A DNA stretch of 64,000 bases from DATGZX01 sp035296965 (GCA_035296965.1 DATGZX010000361.1:4182-68181); one strand, 5' to 3'. Counted from the stretch's first letter, positions 18,264 to 27,509 are shown. Notes: generated by a model not told the origin, from the sequence alone. Translations and numbers: made by a program.

Positions 18264-18497
18264 GGAGTGCCATTGCCCGAGGAGATTTGCAATCACGCTC
18301 TCGCCCCTCCAGTTTTTCCGTGGGCACGATGGAATCCATGTACGGATGCGGCCCGCGCGAAGACCTGCAATAATAGTTGAGCCGGTTCCAGCCTGGTTCG
18401 CAAGGCAGAGTGCCACGCTTTGCCGCTGACCAGCCGGAGCGCAAGCGCCGGAACAGGTCAGCCGGCACCGTTTGGATTCGCCGGCGTGAAGGAAGCT

Positions 18498-20585
18498 ATG
18501 TCGCTCGATATGGGTTGTTCCACTCCCCAGTCATTTGAGAGCAAACGGCCGAGCCTGTCTGGCATGCGTGTACCCCTCCTCAAGCATGGAGTTTTAGCTG
18601 CGCCCTTCGCGCTGCTGCTCGTCTTCGGTTTGAGTCGCGTTTCGTTCGCGAAGGCCGGCGCGAAGGAGCAAATCCAACAGGCAATCGAAAACGGTGTTCG
18701 TCACCTGAAGGGTTCTCAAGCCGCGGACGGCAGCTGGCAGACTCACCCTGTCGGCGCCACGGCCCTGGCCGCACTGGCCCTTCTTGAATCTGAAGTGCCC
18801 TCGACAGACCCCGCTATTCAGAGGGCAGCAGATTATCTGCGCAAATCCTGGGTCGACGTTAACGACGAGCACACGACATATGCCATTTCGCTAACGATTC
18901 TGCTTCTCGACCGGCTTGGCGAGGCCGGCGACGTCCCCATCATTCAAGCGTTGGCGGTACGCCTTTTGTCCGGCCAAATTGCGACGGGAGAATGGAGCTA
19001 CCACTGCCCGGAGATCCCCGAGGAAAGCCTGCGTCGGCTCAAGAGCCTGGTCGAGCAACATCGCGAATTAAAGGCCACCAGCAGCCTCCCCAGGCCAGCC
19101 ATACGTAGCTCGGGCGCGAAGCGAGCATTGCCGAAGGAGATTCAGCAGTTGCTCGCGCGGCTAGAGCAGAATCAAGGGGCAGCACAGGGCCGGGCGCAGA
19201 TCAACATGATCGGCGGTGGAGATAATTCGAACACGCAATTCGCCATTCTCGGCCTCTGGGCAGCGCGCCGACATGGGATGCCTGTGGAAAAAGCGTTGGC
19301 GCGAACGGCCAATCGCTTTCGCACCACGCAGCATGCAGACGGCGGCTGGGGTTACATGGCCACCCTGGGAAACCTTCCCGGCCTTGGCGATAGCACGCCT
19401 TCGATGACCTGTGCCGGACTACTGGGTCTCGCCCTGGGCTACGGCAGCGCCCGCGAAGTAGTGCTGCGCGCCGGCCCCCGGCCTGCGCCAGCCGTGGGCG
19501 GCACGAAGAAGGCGTTACCCACCGAGCCTGGGAAGGATCCTGCGATTCGCGCCGGCTTCGCCGCGCTTGGTACGGCCGTCGGACAGCCTCTGGGCAATGC
19601 CGGGCAGGGCTTCCTGGCGGGTGGCCTGAGCGACCCGTACTACCTCCTCTGGTCGGTGGAACGTGTCGCGGTCTCGTTTAGCTTGCCCACCCTTGGCGGC
19701 AAGGATTGGTACACCTGGGGAGCAGCATATCTTCTTGGCGCACAGCAGGCGGATGGCAGTTGGATGGGCAAGTTTGGTGCTGACGTGGATACCAGCTTCG
19801 CCTTACTATTTCTGCGCCGCGCCAACCTCAATCCCGATTTGACCGCGCATTTGAAGGGTGAACGATCCGTTGAGGTTGCGCTCAAGGCCAGTGGCGTCGC
19901 CAAAAAAGGAGCCGCCAAGGAAGGAAATCTAGCACTCGGCGAAATCAAGGGCGACAAGGAGAAGGGGAGCCGAGAGAGATTTGCCGCCGAGAGGGAGGCC
20001 AGCAACGGCAACACCCGGACCGACAATCGTGCAGGCGAGAACATGGACGATGGTGAAAGCAGGGTTGCCAACCCCACTCCCCTACCTTTGAAGACTGCCG
20101 CCAAGAATACCGAGGCAGACGCCGCGCGCCTTGGCGCAGAATTACTCCGCGCGTCGGGCAAGGCCCTGGATGCCGCGTTGGACCAACTGAGAGAAAGAAA
20201 AGGGGCGGCCTACACAGACGCTCTCGCACAGACCATCGTGGGCTTGAACGGCTCCGCGAAGAATAAGGCTCGAGATGCTCTGACGCAGCGGCTGGCGAGG
20301 ATGACGCCGGCGACGCTCCGAGCCAAGCTGCAAGACGAAATGCCGGAAATTCGCCGTGCCGCCGCCTTGGCGTGTGCGGTCCGCGCGGACAAGCAGCTAG
20401 TCCCCGATCTCATCCCTCTGCTCGAGGATTCCCTACCGACAGTTGCGCGGGCTGCGCATGTTTCCCTTAAAGAGTTGACCGGCCAGGATCTGGGTCCTGC
20501 CGCGGACGCCACGCCGGCCGCACGCGACCGGGCCGTGGCCGCCTGGAAAGACTGGTGGAGCAAGCAGAGCCGCAAGCAAGATTGA
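18498..20585 (+). CDS. Secreted prenyltransferase/squalene-cyclase-repeat protein with C-terminal HEAT-like repeats
   Basis: About 695 residues. A signal or anchor segment (about residues 26-47) is followed by alpha/alpha-barrel repeats with QW-like motifs QAADGSW, QHADGGW and QQADGSW, as in squalene-hopene cyclases. A charged linker follows, then a short HEAT-repeat region (MPEIRRAAALACAVRADKQLVPDLIPLLED). The DxDD catalytic motif of true cyclases is not visible, so this is probably a binding protein, not a triterpene cyclase; proteins of this type are common in planctomycetes. Start chosen at ATG 18498 because AAGGAAG precedes it; ATG 18564 is an alternative directly before the signal. Confidence 0.75.
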   Translation: MSLDMGCSTPQSFESKRPSLSGMRVPLLKHGVLAAPFALLLVFGLSRVSFAKAGAKEQIQQAIENGVRHLKGSQAADGSWQTHPVGATALAALALLESEVPSTDPAIQRAADYLRKSWVDVNDEHTTYAISLTILLLDRLGEAGDVPIIQALAVRLLSGQIATGEWSYHCPEIPEESLRRLKSLVEQHRELKATSSLPRPAIRSSGAKRALPKEIQQLLARLEQNQGAAQGRAQINMIGGGDNSNTQFAILGLWAARRHGMPVEKALARTANRFRTTQHADGGWGYMATLGNLPGLGDSTPSMTCAGLLGLALGYGSAREVVLRAGPRPAPAVGGTKKALPTEPGKDPAIRAGFAALGTAVGQPLGNAGQGFLAGGLSDPYYLLWSVERVAVSFSLPTLGGKDWYTWGAAYLLGAQQADGSWMGKFGADVDTSFALLFLRRANLNPDLTAHLKGERSVEVALKASGVAKKGAAKEGNLALGEIKGDKEKGSRERFAAEREASNGNTRTDNRAGENMDDGESRVANPTPLPLKTAAKNTEADAARLGAELLRASGKALDAALDQLRERKGAAYTDALAQTIVGLNGSAKNKARDALTQRLARMTPATLRAKLQDEMPEIRRAAALACAVRADKQLVPDLIPLLEDSLPTVARAAHVSLKELTGQDLGPAADATPAARDRAVAAWKDWWSKQSRKQD

Positions 20586-21283
20586 TCCATTGCGACGGAA
20601 GCCCTCCCAAAGCGAATGTCATGTTTTGTCATGTAAAAGGGGGGTAGCCAGACAATCAGTCTGACTTTGCATTGCTCTTCACAAAGTATTATACTTCAAT
20701 GATTTACGTCTCGGACAAGACTTTGGACGAATGGCAGTTCCACCTGCCGAATGTCATGTGTACTGAAGTACACACTTCCAAGAATTTTGAGTACGTGCCT
20801 TTACCCCAAAATCAAGACTTGCGGGCGCATTAGGCCTCTTGAATCTGAAAGCAACAAATTGCAACCTGACGGCTCCAGCAGGTCGCCGAGAAGCTTTTCC
20901 AGTTGCATCGCATCTCCCGAACTCCAGAACCAACTTTGAGTCCTGGCGCTACCGCGCTCCGCCTTGGCCCCGCGCGTACCGTGGATGCGCGGAGCTTTAG
21001 CGCTACGCTCAGCAGCTGACCAAATGTTCAAGTAGCCAGGTTGCGATATGTAGGTAGAAAGAGGCCTGTAGGAAAATTAGATAACTTGTAACGCTCGGCA
21101 TTTCACGGAACTCGAACCCTCGCACACGGACGTTGCATAAGACGACCGGCGTCTCTTTCACGGGCAGCCTCGGTGGATGCGTGAAAGAATCCCGGCTGAT
21201 GTTTTTGCCAGCCGAGCGACGGGCCCCAGGGCAACTCTACTCTTGCCAGGGGGATCCAGGTCCTCTTACCAGAAGGAGTAAAC
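20586..21283. other. 698-base gene-free region upstream of the YTV gene
   Basis: No plausible coding frame. It is more A/T-rich than its surroundings between 20630 and 20720. A near-perfect inverted repeat, TGTGTACT-ga-AGTACACA (20757-20774), could be an operator. The rest shows nothing recognisable. It probably holds the promoter of the YTV envelope gene. Confidence 0.5.
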
Positions 21284-22381
21284 ATGCGGCGATTGACAAC
21301 AGTGGCGGTGATCCTGTGTACCCTCGGTTGGCTCTCGGTGTCGGCAGAGTCTAGCTATGGCTTCGGCAAGTCGCGTGGCTGTTCGCGAAGTTGTTCAGAC
21401 GCTTGCGCCCCATCATGCTGCGATGCCGCAGTCGTAAATTGCACGCCCGCCCCGTGCCCGCCGCCGGCTCCCCCTCAATACGTCGAGCGCACCGTAACTC
21501 GCTATCGTGCCGAGCAGGGCGAGCGCGAGGTCGAGTGCACGGTCTACAAGAGGGTTTCTCACGAAGAGAAATACACGTACACCGAGTGGACCCCGGTCAC
21601 GAAGCCGGAAAAACGGACAATCACGACCTGCGCGACCGTCCGGAAGGAAGTTCCTTACACGTACACGGTGTACGTTCCGGTCACCAAGCCGGAAAAGCGG
21701 ACGGTGACCTGCTACAAGATGGTCCAGAAGGAAGTCCCCTGTACGTACAGCGTATGCGTACCGGTGACAACGAATGAAAAGCGGATGGTCACCCGCTGTG
21801 TCTCTGTGCCGCGTACGATCGAGTGCGACGTGCCATGCTCGAGCGGCTGCTCTAGCTATGGGTCCGGCCGTCGTGGTCTCCTGCAGCGCCATCGCGGCGA
21901 TTGCGAAGCTCCGTGCGGCGGCTGCGGTTCGCCTTGCGACTGCGCTCCCCAGTACCAGCACGTCGTCCGCACGATTTGCGAGCGTGTGCCGCAGCAGGTC
22001 GAGGAAACGGTCGCGGTCACCCATTGGAAGACCGAACAGCGCACGGGCAAGAGAATCGTCTGCGAATGCGTTCCGGAAACGCATGAGATCACTGTGAATG
22101 TGACCACCTGCGTTGCCGAGCAGCGCAAGGGCGTACGGATCGTCTGCGAAGTCGTCCCGCAGACGCGCGAAATCACGGTTAACGTCACCACCTGCCAGCC
22201 CGTTACGAAGACCGGAACCCGCGTGGTTTGCGAATGCCAACCCGTGAAGGAAAAGCGTAAGGTTTCCTACTGTGAAATGGTTCCTTACCAGGTCAAGGAA
22301 AAGGTACTCGTGTGCCAGACTTGCTGCAATGATTGCAATGATTGTGGCCGGGGTGGCTTGTTCCATCGCCATGGCCGGTAG
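21284..22381 (+). CDS. Cysteine-rich YTV-repeat cell-envelope protein
   Basis: 365 residues. After a signal peptide (residues 1-27) come a Cys-rich segment and several copies of a 25-30-residue unit: VPYTYTVYVPVTKPEKRTVTC, VPCTYSVCVPVTTNEKRMVTR, then variants ending ITVNVTTC. This is the planctomycete YTV repeat, found in abundant disulfide-rich envelope proteins. A central Gly/Cys/Arg block (GSGRRGLLQRHRGDCEAPCGGCG) is echoed at the C-terminus (GRGGLFHRHGR). AGAAGGAG lies before the ATG. It probably stabilises the cell surface through cystine cross-links; that role is inferred from the family. Confidence 0.88.
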   Translation: MRRLTTVAVILCTLGWLSVSAESSYGFGKSRGCSRSCSDACAPSCCDAAVVNCTPAPCPPPAPPQYVERTVTRYRAEQGEREVECTVYKRVSHEEKYTYTEWTPVTKPEKRTITTCATVRKEVPYTYTVYVPVTKPEKRTVTCYKMVQKEVPCTYSVCVPVTTNEKRMVTRCVSVPRTIECDVPCSSGCSSYGSGRRGLLQRHRGDCEAPCGGCGSPCDCAPQYQHVVRTICERVPQQVEETVAVTHWKTEQRTGKRIVCECVPETHEITVNVTTCVAEQRKGVRIVCEVVPQTREITVNVTTCQPVTKTGTRVVCECQPVKEKRKVSYCEMVPYQVKEKVLVCQTCCNDCNDCGRGGLFHRHGR

Positions 22382-22480
22382 GGCGTTGTCTGAAAACTAG
22401 ATCCCGCGTTGCTTCGGGGTCGAAAGTTGGTCTGCGTGGAGATTGCAGAGCTCTGTCACGATGCTTGAATCGGCAGCGGC

Positions 22481-22529
22481 GTAGGACAGATTTCCTAATC
22501 TGTCCGGTCAGGTTGGAAACCTGACCTAC
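22481..22529. repeat. REP-like double hairpin with GTAG head
   Basis: 49 bases: GTAG, hairpin GACAGATT-tcct-AATCTGTC, CG, hairpin GTCAGGTT-gga-AACCTGAC, CTAC. The two palindromes differ in sequence, so this is a hybrid inverted pair. It lies between the convergent YTV gene and the hydrolase-cytochrome gene and could also stop transcription from both sides. Confidence 0.75.
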
Positions 22530-22616
22530 TCCCAAATTCCGCACGGTCCATTAGCTCGAACGATAAGGTTCCGTGTCGCTTTGCAATCTCCTCGCATCTT
22601 TTGTGTTTCCAGCTCT

Positions 22617-23858
22617 TTAGCGGTGTTCGCGGTGGCAAGCCGCGCACGTTGCTGCCAATTCTTGCATGGCGCGTAAGGTCGTTGGGTAATCGTGAATCTC
22701 AGCGGCTGCTATGATCTTGTCTGCCGCGGACGAATAGTTCTCCACTTGTGCCTCCCAGCTGTGGCGCGTGCCTCTGCGCGGTGACTTGCCTTTCAACAGA
22801 TTCCCAGCTTCAGCCAGCAACGCTCCGTTCGAGCGAACCCGCTTCCACTCGTGATCGTTGGTTGGCTGCTTCTCGAGAGCCTTGGCCAGGACGCCGCGAA
22901 CGCCAGTCGGCTGATTGACGGCCTGCATCAGATCGGCAATCGTCGCGATAGAATGATTCGCCGCCGCCGACTTCGCGGCGCGCTCGGGCGGTGCAGCGTC
23001 CTCCACGTACTTGCCTAGGAATTCGTAGAGTTCGACAAATGCCTCATCGACCGCCTTTGCCGTTGCCGCGCTGTCATCCTGCGGCCGCATAAAACCCAGG
23101 CGAACACCACTGTGCACGCGGATTTGAGCGGCGATGCCGGCATCGGTCAGCGACTTGCGAAATGCTGGGAGCCGCGCCCGGACGGCGACATCGTCTGTCG
23201 GGAAAATGCCAAGCAAGCGTGTTCCACGAAGGCCGGTCAGTGGTGCCAGGTCGCCAGGAACCTGGCAATCACACAGGACGCATGCCTGCACGGAAGTTGC
23301 CGCGGCCAATGCCAGGGCTTGCTCTCCACCACCTGCCCAACCCAGCACGCCGATACGTTCAGGCAGCACATCGGGACGGCGCTGCAGCCAGCGAACCGCA
23401 GCCGACAGGCCTGCAAGTGTCTGCTCGCCGCGAAAGATCTTTGCATCTTCCACGCTTGCGCCGGTCAGCACTGTCTTGGCGCGCGGTAGCTCCACTGCCA
23501 GGGCAACGTAGCCGAGGCTCGCCAGGTCGCGCGCGTTTTGTTTCATCCATTCCGAGATTCCGGCGTCGCCAGGCACAAGCAGAAGGGCGGGCAGCCTCTC
23601 CGAGGTTTCCTGCCGGGCCGCGTAACCGCGAAGATTGCCCAGCGCGGAAACCAGGGTAACTGATTTGCCGATCACGGCCGGCTCCTTCTTGGTCCGGAAG
23701 ACTTCCAGAAATGGCTTAAGCGGTTGCCCTTGCCCGGATGCAGGAGGAGAAGTTTGGCCCAGAGCCCGGAAGCTAAGAATGGCAAGGTATAGGACCAGAA
23801 TCAGCACCGTTGCCAATCCCGTCCTTCCCCCCTGTTTATGTATTCGACGCTTTTGCAT
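22617..23858 (-). CDS. Dienelactone-hydrolase-like pseudoenzyme with C-terminal cytochrome c motif
   Basis: 413 residues. Membrane or signal segment at about 14-33. Residues 65-280 follow the dienelactone-hydrolase fold, but the nucleophile position is Ala175 (GWAGGG instead of GxCxGG) and the usual HGF histidine is Leu254 (VRLGF). Asp222/223 remain. Catalysis by the normal mechanism therefore looks impossible. Residues 300-413 are helical and end with the haem-binding motif CAACH (405-409), the C-terminal placement of class II cytochrome c'. Start at ATG 23858; the upstream open frame has no signal. Function unknown; a haem sensor or binding protein is possible. Confidence 0.8.
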   Translation of the reverse strand: MQKRRIHKQGGRTGLATVLILVLYLAILSFRALGQTSPPASGQGQPLKPFLEVFRTKKEPAVIGKSVTLVSALGNLRGYAARQETSERLPALLLVPGDAGISEWMKQNARDLASLGYVALAVELPRAKTVLTGASVEDAKIFRGEQTLAGLSAAVRWLQRRPDVLPERIGVLGWAGGGEQALALAAATSVQACVLCDCQVPGDLAPLTGLRGTRLLGIFPTDDVAVRARLPAFRKSLTDAGIAAQIRVHSGVRLGFMRPQDDSAATAKAVDEAFVELYEFLGKYVEDAAPPERAAKSAAANHSIATIADLMQAVNQPTGVRGVLAKALEKQPTNDHEWKRVRSNGALLAEAGNLLKGKSPRRGTRHSWEAQVENYSSAADKIIAAAEIHDYPTTLRAMQELAATCAACHREHR

Positions 23859-23980
23859 GATCAATCTCAAAGGAATTCGCCCTGCCGGATCCAATCCTAA
23901 GCCGCGGCCGCTTACAAGTCCTTGCCTGGCGTTGGCAACGCGGCTCAAGCGATCCTGTTCGCGGCGGAAGGGAGGCCAGA

Positions 23981-24271
23981 CTACTGATGCTCCACGTAGA
24001 CAATGATGAGTACGCCCTGGAGAGCGTGTTGATCGTCAACGATGAAGTCAATTCGATGGTATTGCCCATCTCCCCATCTATCCCACAAGATCAAGTCTCT
24101 GTGGAAACATCCAGGGCCTTGACGGTTGGCGGGATCGTTTCGAAAGGCATCGCCTACTTCGGCAATCGCGTACCTAACGAAATTGTAAATCTTCTCCTTG
24201 GCTTCGCTGGAGAGAGGAAGGGCGTCCAGGTACGCCTTATCAGAGTCCTTGAAGTGAACGTGGTAGGCCAA
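23981..24271 (-). CDS. Small RelE/ParE-like protein, possible toxin
   Basis: 96 residues. The only possible start is TTG 24271, since a stop codon lies seven codons upstream; it follows the stop of the next gene by 13 bases with a G-run before it, suggesting coupled translation. The pattern of an N-terminal beta strand (YHVHF), two helices (FLDALPLS-like and KEKIYNFVRYAI), then strands ending FIVDDQHALQGVLIIVYVEH resembles RelE/ParE-type toxins. Similarity is by eye and weak. The partner upstream would be the antitoxin. Confidence 0.6.
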   Translation of the reverse strand: MAYHVHFKDSDKAYLDALPLSSEAKEKIYNFVRYAIAEVGDAFRNDPANRQGPGCFHRDLILWDRWGDGQYHRIDFIVDDQHALQGVLIIVYVEHQ

Positions 24272-24284
24272 GACGGGCCCCCGA

Positions 24285-24770
24285 TCAGCTCTTCACTAAC
24301 CGTTGGAAGGGTTTCGTCTCGCCCCTCTCATATGCGTTCCGGGCTTCCTCAATGCGTGCCCAGTCTGTGGGCGGATGAGGAAGTTTCGCTTTGTCCACGG
24401 CTCCCCTTATGAAGTGGTAGAGCCCCAGCACCTCATCCATCAAGTCCTTAAAGCGGGAGACACACTCGTCGGCGGGCGGCGTGAGGGATTTGTTTTGGAA
24501 GTGTGCGATTATCTTGTCAATCCCCGTCAACGTCGGCCCGAGGTCGTTAAGCGCTTTCTCGTACTTAGTGGCGAATTCCTTGGCATCCACACCTTGAGCC
24601 AAGAATTCCCCGATTGATCGGCGTGACTCCGCGAACATAGCTTGAAGAAAGTCACAGATCTTAATAGCTTGCGAAATCTCCTCTGGCGCCCGGTCTTCGA
24701 CCGTGTCCACGAAATTGGCTACCTGCTCTAGCACTGAGACAGAAAGATCACGGCTCACTTCAGTTGTCAT
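24285..24770 (-). CDS. Unknown helical protein, possible antitoxin partner
   Basis: 161 residues, predicted almost entirely helical, acidic and soluble. Its C-terminus (WARIEEARNAYERGETKPFQRLVKS) resembles the toxin-binding tails of addiction-module antitoxins, but the protein is longer than most. No DNA-binding motif is obvious. It is directly upstream of the RelE/ParE-like gene on the same strand, and the two form a compact pair with no other gene. This may be an addiction module or an unrelated pair. Confidence 0.6.
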   Translation of the reverse strand: MTTEVSRDLSVSVLEQVANFVDTVEDRAPEEISQAIKICDFLQAMFAESRRSIGEFLAQGVDAKEFATKYEKALNDLGPTLTGIDKIIAHFQNKSLTPPADECVSRFKDLMDEVLGLYHFIRGAVDKAKLPHPPTDWARIEEARNAYERGETKPFQRLVKS

Positions 24771-25029
24771 CTTGCCACCCCTTTACGTCTGTAAAGTGTA
24801 GGTTGCGGCGAGTAGCTCGCGGAATCGCGCCAGTGCTGGATTTTGGACCAGACACCGCGTGAGCGATGCGAACATGACTGCCGTCTCTGATGGTCTCTGG
24901 GTGGCATGCCTTGCACACATCGGTAGATCAAGGGACATAGATGGGCTTGCGCCCAATCGGGGCATGCCGTGAGACCGTCTTCTTGCACCGCAACCTTAGG
25001 GCACTACCCAAATTTGAGTTCTTTAGAAA

Positions 25030-25101
<72 letters not shown>

Positions 25102-25164
25102 AGATGGAAGTCCAGAATACTCTACAGGACCACTCATTTCAAGGTACCGTCGCGCGAAGGCCGG

Positions 25165-26847
25165 CTAAGCAGTCTCGATGGCCGCGGCTTTCTGCAGGCC
25201 GAAGCGCGCAATTCCCAGCTCGCGAAGTTTGAATTTCTGCACCTTGCCGGTCACCGTTGTCGGATACTCTTCGACAAATGCCACGTAGCGGGGCACCTTG
25301 AAGTGTGCGAGCCGCTCTCGACAGAAGCAGCGGATTTCCTCCTCCGTCAAGATTGATCCAGGCTTCCGGCGCACCCAGGCACAGACCTCTTCTCCGAATT
25401 TCTCGTCCGGTAGTCCAACAACCTGCACATCCGCGACGAGCGGATGGGCGTAGAGGAGTTCCTCCAATTCGCGCGGATAGATATTCTCGCCGCCGCGGAT
25501 GATGACATCCTTGAGCCGGCCCGTGATGCGATAGAAGCCGTCGTCCGTTTGCGAGGCCAGGTCGCCCGTGTGCAGCCAGCCTTCCGCCGTGATGGCCGCG
25601 GCAGTCTCTGCTGGTTTCTTGTAATACCCGCTCATTACACAGTGGCCACGCACGATCAGCTCACCCGATCGGCCGGGATCGACCGGCGTAAGTGTCCCCG
25701 GTTCAACGATACGAACCTCCAGGCCGGGCAGCGTCTTGCCGACCGTGCGGACACGATGCTCCAGCGTGTCGGTGGTTGCGGTTTGCGTAATCACCGGCGA
25801 ACATTCCGTAAGCCCGTAGGCAATGGTCATCTCGCGGGCGCCCATTTTGTCGACGACCGCGCGCATGACCTCGATTGGACAAGGGCTACCCGCCATGATC
25901 CCCGTCCGCAGGTGCCGCAAGTTGAATTCCGAAAAGCGCGGATGGTTCAGTTGGGCGATAAACATGGTCGGCACGCCGTAGATCGAAGTACTGCCTTCGT
26001 CCTGAAGGGCCTGCAGCGTGGCGAGCGGGTCGAATGATTCGGCCGGGAAGACCATGGCAGCACCGTACACGACGCACGCGAGGCTCCCCATAACGCAGCC
26101 GAAGCAATGGTAAAGCGGCACGGGGATGCAGACCCGGTCCTGTTCGGTATATGCCAGGCAGCGGCCCACATGGAATGCATTCATCAGGAGATTGCGGTGG
26201 GTGAGCATCGCTCCCTTGGGAAAACCAGTCGTGCCCGAAGTGAATTGAATGTTGACGACGTCTTCAGGTCTGGTTCTCCTGTGCCTGTCACTTAACTGAG
26301 CGTCCGACACGCTGGCCGCACGCTCCTGGAATTCATGCCAGTTGAGCATGCCTCGAAGTTTCGCCTCGTGAATGCTGATGACGTGCCGCAGCCTGGGACA
26401 GGCGCTCGATTGCAGGTGGTCCGGCGAACAGTTGGCGATTTCAGGACAGATAGCGGCCAGAATGTCAAAGAAGGAAGAAGATTTGTGACTATGCGTGAGC
26501 AGCAGAGTCGTGATATCCGCCTGCTTGAGGACGTACTCCAATTCCTGAGCGCGATAAGCGGGGTTGATGTTGACCAATACCGCTCCGATTTGTGCGGTCG
26601 CAAATTGAGCAAGAATCCATTGCGGCCAATTCGTGGACCAAATGCCTACGTGCTCACCAGGCTGGATGCCGAGAGCCAAGAATGCGCATGCGGTCTGTCG
26701 GACTGCGGCATCAAGTGCAGAATAAGTTAGTCGAGTAGGGAGCTGTGGGAAAACCAGCGCGTCGCGTGCGCCGAATCGCTTCACCGCATCCGCCAGGGCA
26801 TCGGTGAAGGTTAGACCGTCCACCCAGGGACGCGAAGCTGGATTCAT
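25165..26847 (-). CDS. Acyl-CoA synthetase (AMP-forming)
   Basis: 560 residues. The adenylate-forming enzyme family signature FTSGTTGFPKGAMLTH (P-loop) is followed by YGLTECSPV, GWLHTGDLA, GRLKDVIIRGGENIYP and the C-terminal Lys in TVTGKVQKFKL. It activates a fatty or other carboxylic acid to its CoA thioester through an acyl-adenylate. The overall pattern resembles medium-chain acyl-CoA synthetases, but substrate length cannot be read from sequence. ATG 26847 is chosen over an upstream TTG. The gene is not linked to other beta-oxidation genes. Confidence 0.9.
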   Translation of the reverse strand: MNPASRPWVDGLTFTDALADAVKRFGARDALVFPQLPTRLTYSALDAAVRQTACAFLALGIQPGEHVGIWSTNWPQWILAQFATAQIGAVLVNINPAYRAQELEYVLKQADITTLLLTHSHKSSSFFDILAAICPEIANCSPDHLQSSACPRLRHVISIHEAKLRGMLNWHEFQERAASVSDAQLSDRHRRTRPEDVVNIQFTSGTTGFPKGAMLTHRNLLMNAFHVGRCLAYTEQDRVCIPVPLYHCFGCVMGSLACVVYGAAMVFPAESFDPLATLQALQDEGSTSIYGVPTMFIAQLNHPRFSEFNLRHLRTGIMAGSPCPIEVMRAVVDKMGAREMTIAYGLTECSPVITQTATTDTLEHRVRTVGKTLPGLEVRIVEPGTLTPVDPGRSGELIVRGHCVMSGYYKKPAETAAAITAEGWLHTGDLASQTDDGFYRITGRLKDVIIRGGENIYPRELEELLYAHPLVADVQVVGLPDEKFGEEVCAWVRRKPGSILTEEEIRCFCRERLAHFKVPRYVAFVEEYPTTVTGKVQKFKLRELGIARFGLQKAAAIETA

Positions 26848-26927
26848 GGGAGAACAGCAGCCCGGCAAGGGGAGAGCGTGGCCAAAATACCGTAGGGTGT
26901 ATCATAGCCGTTGCCGGGCCGCTGGGA

Positions 26928-27509
26928 TTACTTTCGTCCGTACTTTGTGGCAGAATTCTTCTCGGCGGCCGGCTCTGCCTCGATCTTGCCTTTCACGTCC
27001 AGGACCAGGGCAAAACCGTCCCACCAGTAGAGGAATCGTTCCAGGGTCATCTCACGAGTTCGGCCGTCCTGGTCATTGGGATCGATGACTTTGACGGACT
27101 CAGTCGTGAGATCGATCAATGTCACGATATGCCCGCCGCCGCCCGGATATAGCTCGCGGAAGCCGATCACCGCGCCCAGGCCTTTCTCAACGGCATATTT
27201 CAAGATGACCTGGCTTGTTGTCCCGGGGGGCTGAACACGATAGGGAATGCCCATCTCAGTAAGTGTCTCTTCCAGGACGTCGGCATCACAGGTTGTGGGA
27301 TGGCTTTCCGTCAAATCGTAGAGGGCCTTCAAGTGGTGGGTGCGCGCCAGGGTTTCCAGGGAGCACCAACCGCAACGGCCGGGTGGACGGTTCTTGATGC
27401 GGCAGTCCGCTGGGACCTTGACTTCGGACCAGGCCGCATTCGGTAAGAGAAGGAGAAGGATGAGCGCGCTGCACTTGATGAGCGCGCTGCACTTTACGTA
27501 GTTGACCAT
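26928..27509 (-). CDS. Secreted C39/papain-like cysteine protease-like protein
   Basis: 193 residues. The signal peptide contains a 6-residue tandem duplication, KCSALI KCSALI, from an exact 18-base DNA repeat (27459-27494). The mature part has a likely catalytic Cys49 in RCGWCSLETLA, His127 in GGGGHIVTLIDL and an Asp/Asn at DPND (143-146), the order expected of C39 or papain-fold peptidases. The tail is rich in Glu/Ala/Lys. ATG 27509 is chosen because the frame upstream has no signal. Substrate unknown; it may instead be a peptidase-like binding domain. Confidence 0.75.
   Translation of the reverse strand: MVNYVKCSALIKCSALILLLLLPNAAWSEVKVPADCRIKNRPPGRCGWCSLETLARTHHLKALYDLTESHPTTCDADVLEETLTEMGIPYRVQPPGTTSQVILKYAVEKGLGAVIGFRELYPGGGGHIVTLIDLTTESVKVIDPNDQDGRTREMTLERFLYWWDGFALVLDVKGKIEAEPAAEKNSATKYGRK

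Noticed and set aside
21413..22372. A 319-codon minus-strand frame across the YTV gene
   Set aside because: It mirrors the repeats of the real gene on the other strand and has no domain or ribosome-binding site; high GC keeps shadow frames open.
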